Shown: positions 34,790-46,500 of the stretch, piece after piece | Numbering within the stretch: the stretch's first letter is position 1 | How the letters are laid out: every line of letters begins with the position of its first letter | From: Volvox africanus | Taxonomy: Eukaryota; Chlorophyta; Chlorophyceae; Chlamydomonadales; Volvocaceae | Direction: 5' to 3' | Assembly: GCA_030268105.1 (NCBI GenBank) | Contig: BSDZ01000086.1 | Coordinates: forward strand, 3,798,501-3,862,500 | Length of the DNA stretch: 64,000 nucleotides | Notes under the pieces: generated by a model | Told to the model about the DNA's origin: nothing | The model's input: only the letters and a program-made list of their open reading frames with translations | The model's database searches: none | Translations under genes and position numbers: made by a program

Positions 34790-37700
34790 ATGGTTGCATT
34801 GAAGGTGCGTCTGCAAGCCGTGGGGTCGTCGCGGCAGCGGCTTAGGACGCTTTCGGACCGCAGCCAGTTCCACCGGGCCGCCGCTGCCACGTCAGCTGTA
34901 GGTACCGACGGAGCTGGAGTTGGTGCGGCTGTACCGCCATCGATCTGGCAGCGCGGTGACTCCCACGACTTAAGCCTTGCCAGGGACCCTTCATCTCCGT
35001 ACCAGAACGCCGCACCGAACTCGGCAGAGGCCTCTGGCGGCTCACTGAACGTGCTGACGGCCGCTGCAGCTGCGCTCCTGCATCGCCGCCACGTCCCTAC
35101 CTCCCCGTCTATCTCCACTGACCCCTCCTCGTGCAGCCCCGCCTCCGGTCTCTTGTCCACCACCTCCACGGCGCCGTTGAGTACGGCCAGTACCGTCAGC
35201 AACAGCAGCGGTGCGACCACCTCGACCTGGGCCTGGCAGGATCAGACCCCGGACCGTAGCCGCAGCCTCAACGGCCACCGCCAGCACTACCAGCATCACT
35301 ACCAGCAGCATGGCCGCGGCAGCGGAGCCCTGCAGCACAAGTGCAGTGACAGCTTGCTGGAAACGTGTCGTGTATTCGCGAGCGTGCCTCACGAGACCAT
35401 TACCAGCACCCGCCAGGTGGGGACTCGGGGCTAGGGGCGATGGGCCCGTTTCATTAGACGCAGGCTGCTTTCGTCCGCTCGGCTCTTTATTTGTTCGAAG
35501 GTCAATTTCTAGGTACTTGGACCGGGGGGGGCTGCGGACTTATAGCTGCCGAAAATCTGGGAGCGGAGAAGGGAAGGAAGAAGGTCATTGTGACGGACGA
35601 TTGGGGCGGTTGGCTGCCGTGACCAAAGAGGTCGGAAATTGCGTGGCCCAGATCGGGACTCGGGACTCGGGACTCGGGACGTGCCGCAAATCTCTTTCCT
35701 CGGGGTTGGGTTGCTCAGTCGCCCCGTGGCGGCACACCAGGCAAGGGCTCCCTCGATCCAGCTGCGCTGTGTTCCCCTACCGGGCGTGAGGGCGCATTTC
35801 CCCTTAAGCATAAGAGGGGGATTTTGTGTGTGTTTCGTACCCCCAGACACAAGCCCCCCCTACTGTTACACGAGACATAGTAATGTCCCAGCTCGCCAGT
35901 TCACCTCGCGCCATGCCGCCTCATTGCAGGTCCTGGCGGCCTTTAATTACGACTACTCGGCGCTGCACCGCCGTGAGACCAGTTACGTGGCCGGAACCAG
36001 CGCCTGGCATGCTCGAACGGGCCTGTAAAGAGGGAAGCAATTTATCGGGGCGGAATGGCCAGGGTTGAGGGGAAGGGGGAGGGGAAACGGCGGGCCACCG
36101 GATGGAGACCTAAGCCTGCGGCAGCGGCCAGCTATGGCCAGGTGCCCCCTGAAGACCCGGTGCCTTCGCTCCGAAACAAGATCCGTTCCCTTTTGGAGCG
36201 GATCAACATCACATCGTAAGGGAAATGTTGCGAGCCGGGAAGGATGGCACGATGTGCTCGGCCTGGTGGTCCAGGGAGGGAGGGCTCCGGGTGTTGGCGG
36301 TCGTTGCTGTCCGTGAAGCCTACGCGGAAGCCTAGCTTGCTGTGGAGGTGGAGGTGGAGGTGGAGGTGGGGTGTCGTTGTTCGGTAATATGTGTGTTTGG
36401 CTGGGGCTCGGTACGGGTGGGGGTCGTGGACGCACGCAGGTGTGCCATCCTGTTAGGGGCAGACGTTCTTTTCATTATGCCGGATGGGCCTTTTGCGCGC
36501 CATCGACTACCGTCTGTTTGGGGTTGTGTGCGCTCTCCAATGCTCATGTGCTGTCACAGTCTGTACGCTGTCACCCGGGGGAATATTGGAAGGAAATTGG
36601 TTGTGGATTGGTTGATGTTGACACCTGTATTAGGAGGATTTGGGTAGGTGGATGGCTTGACAGTGCGTAGCAGAGCATGTACTCGTTGATGATATTTTTC
36701 CGAAGGTTTAAAACCAGCATGAACTTTATATGTCGGCAATATGGCTAATCCTGGCGACTGCTGCCTTCTAACGGCCCGTGGCTGGCAGGGAGCAAAGGCT
36801 GAGTACGATGACGACGCAATTCATGGAAATGGTATGCAATCAAGCCGGCCTATGACAGGCAGGTTGATGTTTGGACTTTAGATATCTTGTCTCGCCTTGT
36901 GTGTTCTCCGAATTTAGGAATTTGCGATATCGTAAACTTAGGACAATGCCGGATATATATGTTCATCATGTTGATATCCATGCTGATGTGCACTTTTGTC
37001 GGTATGATTCGCAGCGAAACTGAAAGGTCAAGGCGAAGCGGTAGCTGTGAAAAACGCGAAACAGAGTGTCGCCATCGGTGCTACCCCTGCCATATTGCGG
37101 CGACCACTACCTGTTCATTCTGTTGAAGATTTGGAAGTTGCGCCATCTGTGTTAATCCGGGGACTTCGTAAGGTGTGGGGCCCGTTGCCTGGCGCGTGCC
37201 CTCGGCAAACGCATGTATGTGTGTTCGAAGTCAAAGGTTCAGATCTGCAAGGTGCATGCGGCTATGGCCATTCCCAACGCACGCTTTCCTCTCCTCTCTC
37301 CCCCCCTTGGGCCGCTGGACCAACGGCGCGCCCTCGCGAGCTGCAAACGGCGCCATTCAGCCAAACAAACCCCGCACGCCCCATAACAAGCCAGCTAAAA
37401 GGGTATTGGTTTCGAAGCTGTAATTTGCTACACGAGCGCGTTTGGGTAAATGGACGACGCATTTCTAAAGGCTGCTCGGAGCGCATCCTTGCGTCCCTCT
37501 GCTGGGCGCATGCGGGTGGCGCGCTCCTTGTCGCGGGATGGACGCAAGCTGCGGGGATTACGACCTTCCGGGCAGATCTCAGAACACGGCCGTTTCTGGG
37601 CTGGGCTGCGCCTTCGTGATACCGCATGTGAGGTTGCCACCCCGGGAGGATTTGAATTCGAGGATATGCAAATGATACTGGTAGCACACCAGATGCTGTT

Positions 37701-37995
37701 CTGCGTTGTTGTGTGTGGCACGGGGTGGGAAAGAGGCAACGGAGGCCCGCCGACTGCGGGCTGGGGTCGCGGAGGCATGTGGGTGTTTGGGGTCTTCAGG
37801 TCAAGTCTAATCCGCCACGGCGCTGGCGTTAAGACCCTCGTCGAAATTAACTAATACGTAAGTATTAATTAACTTCATGCACCTACAGATGTATCTTCTG
37901 GGGTCGTGGTGGCCGATCCCCCTGTCCTCTCACCGCCGCCGCCGCCGCTGCTGTGCATTGATGCACCCATGGCGTCTATACATCGGTTCTTTTGA
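34790..37995 (+). CDS. Unidentified multi-exon gene, model incomplete
   Basis: Several segments look coding but I could not join them all. Exon 34790-35416 (209 codons, phase 0, donor GTGGGG) is rich in Ser, Thr, Ala and His and probably disordered. Exon 35930 onward (acceptor CATTGCAG) reads VLAAFNYDYSALHRRETSY and meets a stop at 36028 unless spliced earlier. A frame opening at an ATG at 36055 runs to a GTAAGG donor after 36215 and contains PSLRNKIRSLLERINIT, likely helical. Exon 36789-36831 continues it in phase (SEQRLSTMTTQFMEM) or, in another frame, leads to 37015-37172 (VKNAKQSVAIGATP...RGLRK). A basic segment begins at 37475, and a Pro-rich final exon at about 37890 ends in SIHRFF and a stop at 37995. 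These may be one or two genes. I recognise no domain. Confidence 0.35.
35655..35680. repeat. Tandem repeat GGGACTC
   Basis: Nearly four copies of the heptamer GGGACTC lie in the presumed intron after the exon at 34790-35416. Confidence 0.85.
36342..36369. repeat. Tandem repeat GGAGGT
   Basis: Four to five copies of the hexamer GGAGGT lie in a presumed intron. On the complementary strand it would read Thr/Ser-rich, but no frame there is supported. Confidence 0.85.
37847..37872. repeat. Small AT-rich hairpin
   Basis: Arms at 37847-37857 and 37862-37872 are complementary with one mismatch around a GTAA loop, in the presumed last intron of the unidentified gene. Confidence 0.6.
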
Positions 37996-38906
37996 TTCCG
38001 TTCAGAGTTCTTTATTCCATTCACCAGTGGCTGTTCAGCCCCGTTGATGTGAGGTACTGGATACTAGTTAATATTGTTGTGGCTCCTTGCTCGGGCCGAG
38101 GAAAGACGCAGTTTGGGTGTTCGTATGTGAATTTGTGTGTGCGTGCAGGGCAGCCGCCGGACGTGGTGATAGCCGGTTTACCTGGCCAGCCGTGCTGATC
38201 GCTTTTCACGCAGGTAATACCATCGACAAGTCCCAAGGTGCCCCATGGTGGCATGGCACCAGAATGGCTGTTTGCTTCGTCGAGCGCGCCGGCCCCTGCC
38301 GATCTGCTTGGCGCAGCTCGAGCCCGGGAGGCATCTCCTTCGTTTGTCGTTGAATGGTAGTGGTAATGACAGTGGGGGAGGGGGCTATCCCCTGGTGCTG
38401 GCTCGCATGTAACGTACTTTCCGTACATGGCTGGGTGGCACTAGCCTTCCCTTGCGAAAAGGGAGGTTGTAAGTAAAAAGCACTGGGGATTTGGGCCGCC
38501 GAGGGCTCCGCTGAATGGATATGAGCATATGGACTCGTACCCTCTCCAGTACTGCGAGGCAAAACCGTTTGGGGGCAAGGAAGGGGCAGGCGTGTTTGGG
38601 GGAAGGGAGAGGTAGGCGTGTTGGGGCCCTGCCCGAGGATTTCTTGCGGCATCCGTGGCCTCGGGGTGTGGTGATTACCGGGGGTCGTTCATCCTCGAAC
38701 ATGTGAAGTGATGTCGGGTCTGGTGGCGGAGGCTGCGATCCCATGCGTTGCCGGCCCCGCGGTTGCCGCGCCGCCATCCGTAATGGCCATGACAGCAACA
38801 GAATGTATCCTGTCCTTCCAATATGTCGAGTTGCAGTCCTACATGAAATTCCTGTTCCTGTAGATAGGAGTTGACAGGGGCTCTCAGCTTCGGTGTTTGC
38901 ATTGTA

Positions 38907-38951
38907 GATGAGTTCGGTTTTCGTTAGCGGTTGGGGAAGACCGAACTCATC
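38907..38951. repeat. Inverted repeat, 12-bp arms
   Basis: GATGAGTTCGGT (38907-38918) is the exact reverse complement of ACCGAACTCATC (38940-38951), with a 21-base loop. Flanking GTA and CTAC extend the pairing with one bulge. Confidence 0.8.
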
Positions 38952-39395
38952 CTACCGCCATGGGTTGTAATCTGCCGTCCATAATGTCCGTGGGTCATTC
39001 GCCTAACGCAAGGACCCGCTGGCCGCTGCATGGGGTTCAGCGGGACATAGTGCCCACCTTACTGCTCGCGCATTGTCGTGCGCGTGTGGATATCGTTCGG
39101 CGTTCGGGTGATATATGAACAGCAGTGGAAAGCCTCCAGAAAAGAAAGGCGCACGTGGCTGCTGAAGCATGAGCCTGGGTGACAGCGGTTGGTGGAGATA
39201 AAGGATTGGCCTTTTGCTGATCTCGGCGAGAAAAGGTGAGCCTGGGGCGGGCACTATGGGAGCAGTGGACATCCTTCCTTTCCCCCGCGGCCGGCACACT
39301 GATTGTTCAGGGACTTTGCTTTACCGTTCGAATTCCTTAGTCAAATCCCGTTGTTTCTTGGCGCAGAATCGGATGAGAGCTCGTGATGCTTGTCG

Positions 39396-39420
39396 CCGTG
39401 AGGGAGCCGTGAGGGAGCCG
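39396..39420. repeat. Tandem repeat CCGTGAGGGAG
   Basis: Two and a quarter copies of an 11-base unit. Confidence 0.8.
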
Positions 39421-40550
39421 TTTTGCCGTTTGAAGGACGGAGCAAGGAAGTGGCTTGTCCTTTTCCTGCTACCTTCCCGGGGAAGGGTTTGCCATTTCGC
39501 GCGTGTCCGTATTAATCTGTGCTGCTCTGGAAAATGGGGTTACGTCAGTATGGGTTTGTCCGCGGGCTGTCCCTACTGCGTTGCCGAGGGCCTCAGAGCA
39601 GGAATGCAAATCCGAATGGCCCGCATCCGAATCCCTCTCAGAGAGATAGACGGTTCTTCGTCAAATTCAAAATTCGTATGGGCTTGTTGGACCTGTCCGT
39701 CAATGGAAAATGCTTTTTGGCGATGGGATGCCCTACTCCGAAAAACCGATGGCTTTTGCACAACAAGCCCTTTAAAGTATGTGTCGACTGGCGGCTTACA
39801 GAATTGCTTATTTAAATGTTAAAGCATACTGATGGCCATTATATGGCAGTTATTATGATCATGCGTCTGAACTTCTGAACCCAAAAAGCCCAAACCCCCA
39901 ATACTCCGAAACAGACGGTAGACAACTGTATAACCGCTAACCACCTTGATTAGGTCGCGTGACTGGCAAATGGCCACTGAACGATTGGAAAGAATGCGAG
40001 AACGGTCTTGTTGTATCTGTTAACCTTATCCTAGCTCTCTCAGCACAATTTTATTATGAGTGGAGGCCTATTAAGAGCCTAAAGAGACAGATACAGAAAA
40101 AGTAATGACCGAGCTCGTGGACAGAGCTTTGCTACATACTGAATAACTTTCTCAAGATATAATGTCTATGTCTATGTATATTTAATACGTAATACTACGA
40201 CAGGAGCCCCTTGGCAACTTTCGGCTACGCCGACAGTGCATACTGTTTCCCGTTAAGCGTCGCGATTGCGAGAATTAATCCGATGGTTGTTCAGGATCTG
40301 GCTGCTGGTTTCAGGTCCTGGCCAGGCCATAGGTATGTGACTGTGGGGTCTGCTCGGGATCAGTAATTCCTCTCCGAAACACTGTCCAAATGGTTAAATG
40401 TTGATTGATGTATTAATGTCCGTAGCTTCGATCCGGAGTACCGACCGCAACTGTGAACATTACCTGTGTGGCGCAGTCCAAAACTGGTCTTGCTGTCATC
40501 TGCACCTACGTTTCTAATTTGCTTACGAACACTCCCATGCCCCAATCCAA

Positions 40551-43500
40551 GTGGGATCTCGTCTTGAGGTTTTCCTGAGTTCCACACGACCGTTTCATGT
40601 GTACTCCAGACGCAGTGCAGCACCCGCAGTGCGACCAGCAGGCCAATGGCCGCAGCCAGCCCCTACATCGCTCCGTTCAGCACTTCATACAACAAGTCCT
40701 GGGTGTCGGCGAGTACCCCCAATACCCCGTACAACCTGCTCAACCGGCGGCCTCCCAGTTTCCTTCCATCAACACTCTCGAACTGCTGCATCCGCCACGC
40801 GCGACAATAGCGGGGATGCCAGCAGCGGCACGAGCGATAGCCGTCGCGGGGGGAGCGGCGAGGGGGGCGATGCGGAAGGGAATCCCTGGGGCGACGGGGG
40901 CAACCTGTACGGCTACCTTTATGACCCCGACTCACAGCCGCTGGGTCCTGGTGGTCGCAGTGCGTCCCTGTCAGCTCTCGTAGCCAACCTGAGTGCTATT
41001 GATGACACGAACGCGTTGCAGGCACGTGGGTTTGGGGTCTCATTGCCGATGGGAAGTGACCTGCGGGAAGCCAGGCATGGGAGATCCTGGGGGTGGATTT
41101 GGACAGCTTGACGGAGGGATGGGAGTGGGCGAGGGACGGAGGAGTTGTGCGGTGGGTGAGGGCTGTAAGTAGAGGTCAGGAGGTTGAGGAGTGGAGGTCG
41201 GGACGTGTGAAGGGGTTGAACAGCCGCCCCGGAGATCACGACCCTCGGTCCCTTTTCGCACGGAGGCTCATACTCCTGCTTCGCCCCCTCAACTCGCTTT
41301 GGAGTCCTCTTCCTCCCCCCCTTACACCCCACCCAAATTCCAAAACACATACGCACGCACATTCCACGTACAGACGGCCCTGGCTGCCGCCATTCAATCA
41401 GAGGACTTCGAACTGGCCGCCGCCGTACGCGACCAGCTGCGGCGGGTGGCGGGCGGAGGGGCCGCAGCGGGCCGTATCGACTGGGCCGCCACAGGGATGC
41501 CCTCCTGGCTGGCGGACCGGGCGCAGAGGCTCGGGTACAGGTTCCCCACAGGCAAGTGGCCCGGGCGGGGCAGGGCGGGGCGGGGCGGGGCCGAGGAGGT
41601 CTGCGGGGGGGGAGTCCAAAGCTAAAATGGCTCATGTGGGTGTTAAGTCCGTGTCACACACGTTTTCGTGTTCTGTCTGGTCTGGTGGGCGTGGAGCCCC
41701 CCGTCCATTGCTAGCCTACTTGGTCCTTGCCCACGAGTGCATTTGCTTGGTGGCCCTGCTGCACTGCCCGCCTTCGACCGAACGATAGGGGGGACGGACA
41801 CAAACACCGCAGACAGACAGACAGGTAGGCAAACAGACAGAGAGACAGACAGACATTACAACCGCACGTGATAACCTCCTGGAAAGAGGGGTTACATCCC
41901 GTACGCACCCCCTCCGTGCCTGACGTCTGCTTCGCAGAGATCCAGCGCCGATCCGCTCCCGCGCTTCTGGCGGGCTCCGATGCGGTGGTGGCTTCCGAAA
42001 CGGGCAGTGGAAAAACCCTCAGTTTCCTGCTGCCGCTGCTGGCCCGCATGTCGTACCCGCCCGACATCTTCATGGATGAGATGAAGGTACGGATACCGCA
42101 GCTGCTCCCATGACGTTTACTCCCTCCAACGACCCTTCGTGTGTATTCGCCGTATGCTCATGCCGTACGCAGCGGACTTGCCGGCTGCGACCTACAGCGG
42201 ATTTACCCCGCTAGCCTTTACAGGCAACATCAACATACACGATCAGGCGCGCGCACAAGCACACACACTCAGATAACATACATGCGCCCCACGGGTCGTC
42301 CTATGTGTAGTCCTGGTAAATGCCGATTTTATCGTCCCATCGTGCATTTGCCGTGCTTTGAAAAGGCGCCCGCACGCCCCCTCATGTGTCTAGCTTTCCA
42401 CAGCTATACGCGGTGGGGGGTAAGGGGCCACGCGGGACCATTGATGGGTTGATGGAGTCCGTCGTAGCTGACCCCATGCCATCGCGCAGTCGCACAGACC
42501 TCTTCCTTCCACTCGTCCTGCCGCCGCCTCCTCTGCCTCCTCCCGCTGCAGGGGCCCCAGGGGCTGGTGGTGGTCCCTACCATGGAGCTGGGCGTGCAGG
42601 TGGCCCTGACGGCTTTCCGCCTGCTGGGGGGCAACGTCAGCGCCGGACGGCCGGGTGACGCGGCCAACATGTTCACGTACTTCGGACCCAAGGGAATCAA
42701 GGTAGCCTGACTGACCATCCGGACCCGTCCTGATCCTCCTTATGATTTGGTGGTTGGGGGGGGGGGAGAGGGGCAAGACCGAGAAGGAAGATAGGGAGAG
42801 TCGCGGCACGGGAGTTACGGCATGGCACCCGAGCGGAGGCCCGTGAGAGGCCTTATGCCGGGCTGGTGTCCATAGCCCAGTTAGGCTCATTGGGATGAGA
42901 GGATGTTGGGGGGGATGTCCCGCCTCTTGTTTCCTATCACCGTCCGACAACCATCAGCGCCGTCACCAGCACTGGGGGGCCATCTTCCTCGGTTCGCCAC
43001 TGCTCTCTCCTCTCCCTCCCGCCTTGCCCATTCAGGTCCGTGGCATTTTGAACAAGGAGGAGGTTGTGATGGCCAAGTCCTCTCTCACCTACACAGCCCA
43101 GGTTCACCTGCTAGTCGCCACTCCATCGGCGCTCAGGGAGGCGGTCGAGGAGCCGCAACCCGCGCGGGAGCTGCTGCGCCACCTCAAGGCGGGTCGTGAT
43201 GTATTTATTGACTGTCATTGAGTCTGCCATCCAGTCGGCCGTATTCCGATATGCAGTTTCTGGATCTCAATGTGCGGATGTGGTGCGAGTGTGGACGGCC
43301 GTACGGACGTGCGGTCGCGCATCTTCCCATCCCGACTGCAAACCCTAAACTGCAGACTTGCACATCCGTTGTCCTCTTTTCCCACCCCATGGTCTCAGGT
43401 TTTGGCGGTGGATGAAGTGGACGAGTGCTTCAGCGCCTTCCCTGCAGACATGGACGAGCTGATGCGGCTGGCGGCGGATCCCGGGGGACGCGGGAACTCG

Positions 43501-46500
43501 TTAGGGACCAAACCGCAGGTAGCGCTGCATCGGGCCCTGCTCGGCGTGTGCATGTGCTCATCTACAACATTGTGTTTTCGATCTGTTCAACGTGTATGGC
43601 TTTATGATGATTATGATGCTCATGGGGGAAGGGGGCCCCCCTCCCTGCGTGTGTATATTTGTCTTGCCGTGCGAGTCCTCTGTATTGTCTTGGTGATGGT
43701 GGAGGGCCCGGATCTGTCGCTGTCGTTATCGCAGTCAGTGCGGTGGGCAGGCGGGTGTCTCCGCCCCGGGCTGGTGCGCGGGTAGCTGGCCCATCCGCAC
43801 GGAGTTACCCGAGGGGTATCAGTTTCGGGGAGCCTTGGTGCCGCTGTAACTGCATTCTTCCGCAGAACACCTTTTGTGGCCGCAATTGCAACCGCTGCTG
43901 TGTTACCTCCTAGACACTCCTGCATACGTAACGAACACACTGCGTCGATATATCGCCCCTAGGGAGGGGGTCCTCGGGACACCAATCCCGGCCGAGGTCG
44001 GGGGGTTAGCTCAGTGCCGGCCCCAGGAATGAGGAGACGAACCGACCCACATTCCGCTTCACCTGGCGCATCTCAACAGAAGGGAGACGCTTCTGCGAAC
44101 CCCCCCCCCCCCGAGCCTCCTTTTCCGCTTTAACCGGACTTCTTCACCCTTCTCCACCGTGTGTGCCCTATCTGAAGGTGATCTTCGTGGGGGCTACTCA
44201 GAGGCAGGACGTGCTCCAGGCTGCGGTCTCGCGGGGCCTGCTGAGGGTGGGTGCATGGCGAGTAGGCGGTGGTCGGGGCTTGGAGGCTGGGGGGACGGTG
44301 GGCGCGTGGTGCGTGGTTGAGGACGTGGCAAGAGTAATCGGCGATTCAACTGTAGTGTTTTTTGTTAATGAGCATGTATTAAGTAATTAAGTACATGCTA
44401 CATATATGAAACGTAAATGATTAATTAATTGCATTAAATGAAAAAATAGGTAAATTATATATTACATATTATTTAATATCGTAAATGAATTGTGCGTAGT
44501 TGAATCATGCATTCGGTATATTTGGGAGGTGCTCCAAGGGGCCGTGGCAGCATGTGCATGTTGGAAGGAGAGGCAGGGAAACGAGACATCAGCACCGCAG
44601 CCAACAAGGCGGGTCTGAGACGCTGCTCTTCACAGGCGCTGTGCGCCGGGGGCCAAGTTATCCCCCCGGGTCGTCAATTAGTGCCGGGACCGGTCGCAAG
44701 TACCTCCCCAGATCTAGGGCTTGGCTTGTCCCCTCTCTTTTTTGGGGCGGTAATGGTGGGTGACATTCGTACGCGGTAATGAGTGGCTGGTGTGCAGTGA
44801 TTGGCAATGGGCGGTTAGTGGTTGGTGGTTATTCCGCCCCTGCAGCCGGCGTCCTCCTTGACTACGCCTGCAGACCTCCTCTCCGCTGCTCTCCGCCTCA
44901 TCAGTGTTGGGTTCGCTCGCCCTCAGCCGTAGTCCCCCTAACCCCCGACGCCCCCCCCCGCCTTCCTCCGCCCCGCGCAGGAGCCTGTCAGCATCCAAGT
45001 AGGGCGAGAGGGCACAGTCCCCACAGCGCTTTCACATCGGTGGGTCGGCTTACCTTCCCTCCCTGTACCCCACGCTTCTGCTCTCCCTCTGGTGAATGAG
45101 GGCGGCGTCCACCAAGCCGCAGCTCGCTGCCGCGTCCTGTCTCTCGTGAAGTCCCCTGCCGCCCTCCCTCCAGCTCACTGCCGGGTACCCTGCCATTCCA
45201 CGACCTGCAGCCCCACGCGGGCAACACTAACACCATTACTGGGTCCGACTGTGCTGCACAGACCGATACGCTCTCACATGTGCCCTCCCCCCCCCAAAAC
45301 CCCCCCCGGTAGGTACATAGTCGTTCCTGACGCCCGCCGGCTGGCCGCCCTTGCTCGTTCTCTGCGCGCTGATCTGGCTGCTGCCGACCAGGACGCGGCC
45401 CCCGCGCGGGTGATGCTGTTCACCAACTCCCCGGCGGAGGCGGCTGCGGTTGCCGAGCCGCTGCGGAGCAGTCTCTGGTCAGATCACCGCATGGCGGTGC
45501 TGGTACCACCGGGTGCGCGAGCGGGAGGGACAGGGGAGAGAAGCAACGGACACAGTCACTGCAACCCACCCACGGTTGCAACAAACTTACCACCCAAACC
45601 ACCTCGACCACCCAAACCCCTTTCCACCCTGTCCCAAGGGCTTCTGCACGCGATCTCGGAGGGCTTTCAGTCCGGGACTGACGGCGAAGACAAGGGGATG
45701 GGGATGGGGGAGGGAGGGGGTCGGGTGACGAGGTGAGGAGGGCTGCTGCGGATGTGCTGGACGTAAGTCGTGCGGTGCGCTGTTGTGCGTCCTGCCTGTT
45801 TCAACGTCGTATTTCATTACACGAGGTGACTTCCCGGCCTTTCTGCGAACGTCTTTCACCCCTCAACCTCAACCTCAACCTCACAGGCACTATCCTCGGC
45901 CAGGATGCAGCGTCTGAGGAGCCCCCGGGTCCCGCCTCCTCACCCTCCGCCGCCCCCCCCACACCGAACCGCGGGGGTAACAGCGGCGCTCGGGGCAGCA
46001 TCAGCAGCAGAGTGGGGCCTGCACCTTCAGCGTCCGATGGAGGCGCAGGCCCGGGGGCTCAGTCAATAGATGACCTGTTCGGTGGGTGGAGTCATCGTAC
46101 TGGGAGGGGAAGGAGGAGGGAGGGAAAAGGCGTGGCATGGGAGTTGGGGGGAGATGAGAGCTTAGAGGGGAGGGACGGGTGCTCCCTAAAACCCTGAATC
46201 CCTCGTTCCAAACCACGTGGTTGTGTCGTTCCCGATTTCCAGGACCAAACACAACGGCGTGGCGTGTTATGCAGTTACCTGGAGGGGCTCTGGTTGAGGG
46301 ACCGTGGGGCATCGGTTGGGGCCAATGGTGGAGTTGCGGCACTCTAAACCTTGCAAGCGCCTCCGCTCCCCGGGCCCTTCCTCTCGGCCGCCTCCGCCTC
46401 ATGCGACCTCACATTTCGCTAGGGCCAAAGGGCGCTCAGTCCCTACATCCCTCCCCGCTTTCCGCAGCGTTGAGCTAAGCCTTCCTTATACCGCCAACAC

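Larger units (their letters stand above)
37996..40550. other. Intergenic, no gene recognised
   Basis: About 2.5 kb. The 202-residue frame at 39214-39822 is rich in Arg and Cys, lacks any domain or hydrophobic pattern and overlaps other open frames, so I do not accept it. A TGTAA at 38409-38413 may terminate the gene to the left. The region also has a 12-base inverted repeat (38907-38951) and an 11-base tandem repeat (39396-39420). Confidence 0.5.

Noticed and set aside
34790..36028. A closed two-exon gene ending at the TAA at 36028
   Set aside because: The next coding-looking frame opens only 27 bases later, which is too close for a separate nuclear gene, so I left the model open instead.
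39214..39822. 202-residue open frame on the plus strand
   Set aside because: No domain, no membrane or coil pattern, Arg/Cys-heavy composition, overlapped by other long frames; looks like chance in GC-rich DNA.
42390..42950. 186-residue minus-strand frame
   Set aside because: Antisense to the helicase PTMEL exon and its GC-rich flanking introns.
43995..44055. tRNA-like start GGGGGTTAGCTCAGT
   Set aside because: Resembles a tRNA D-arm but no anticodon arm, T-arm (GGTTCGA) or 3' acceptor complement follows at the proper distance.
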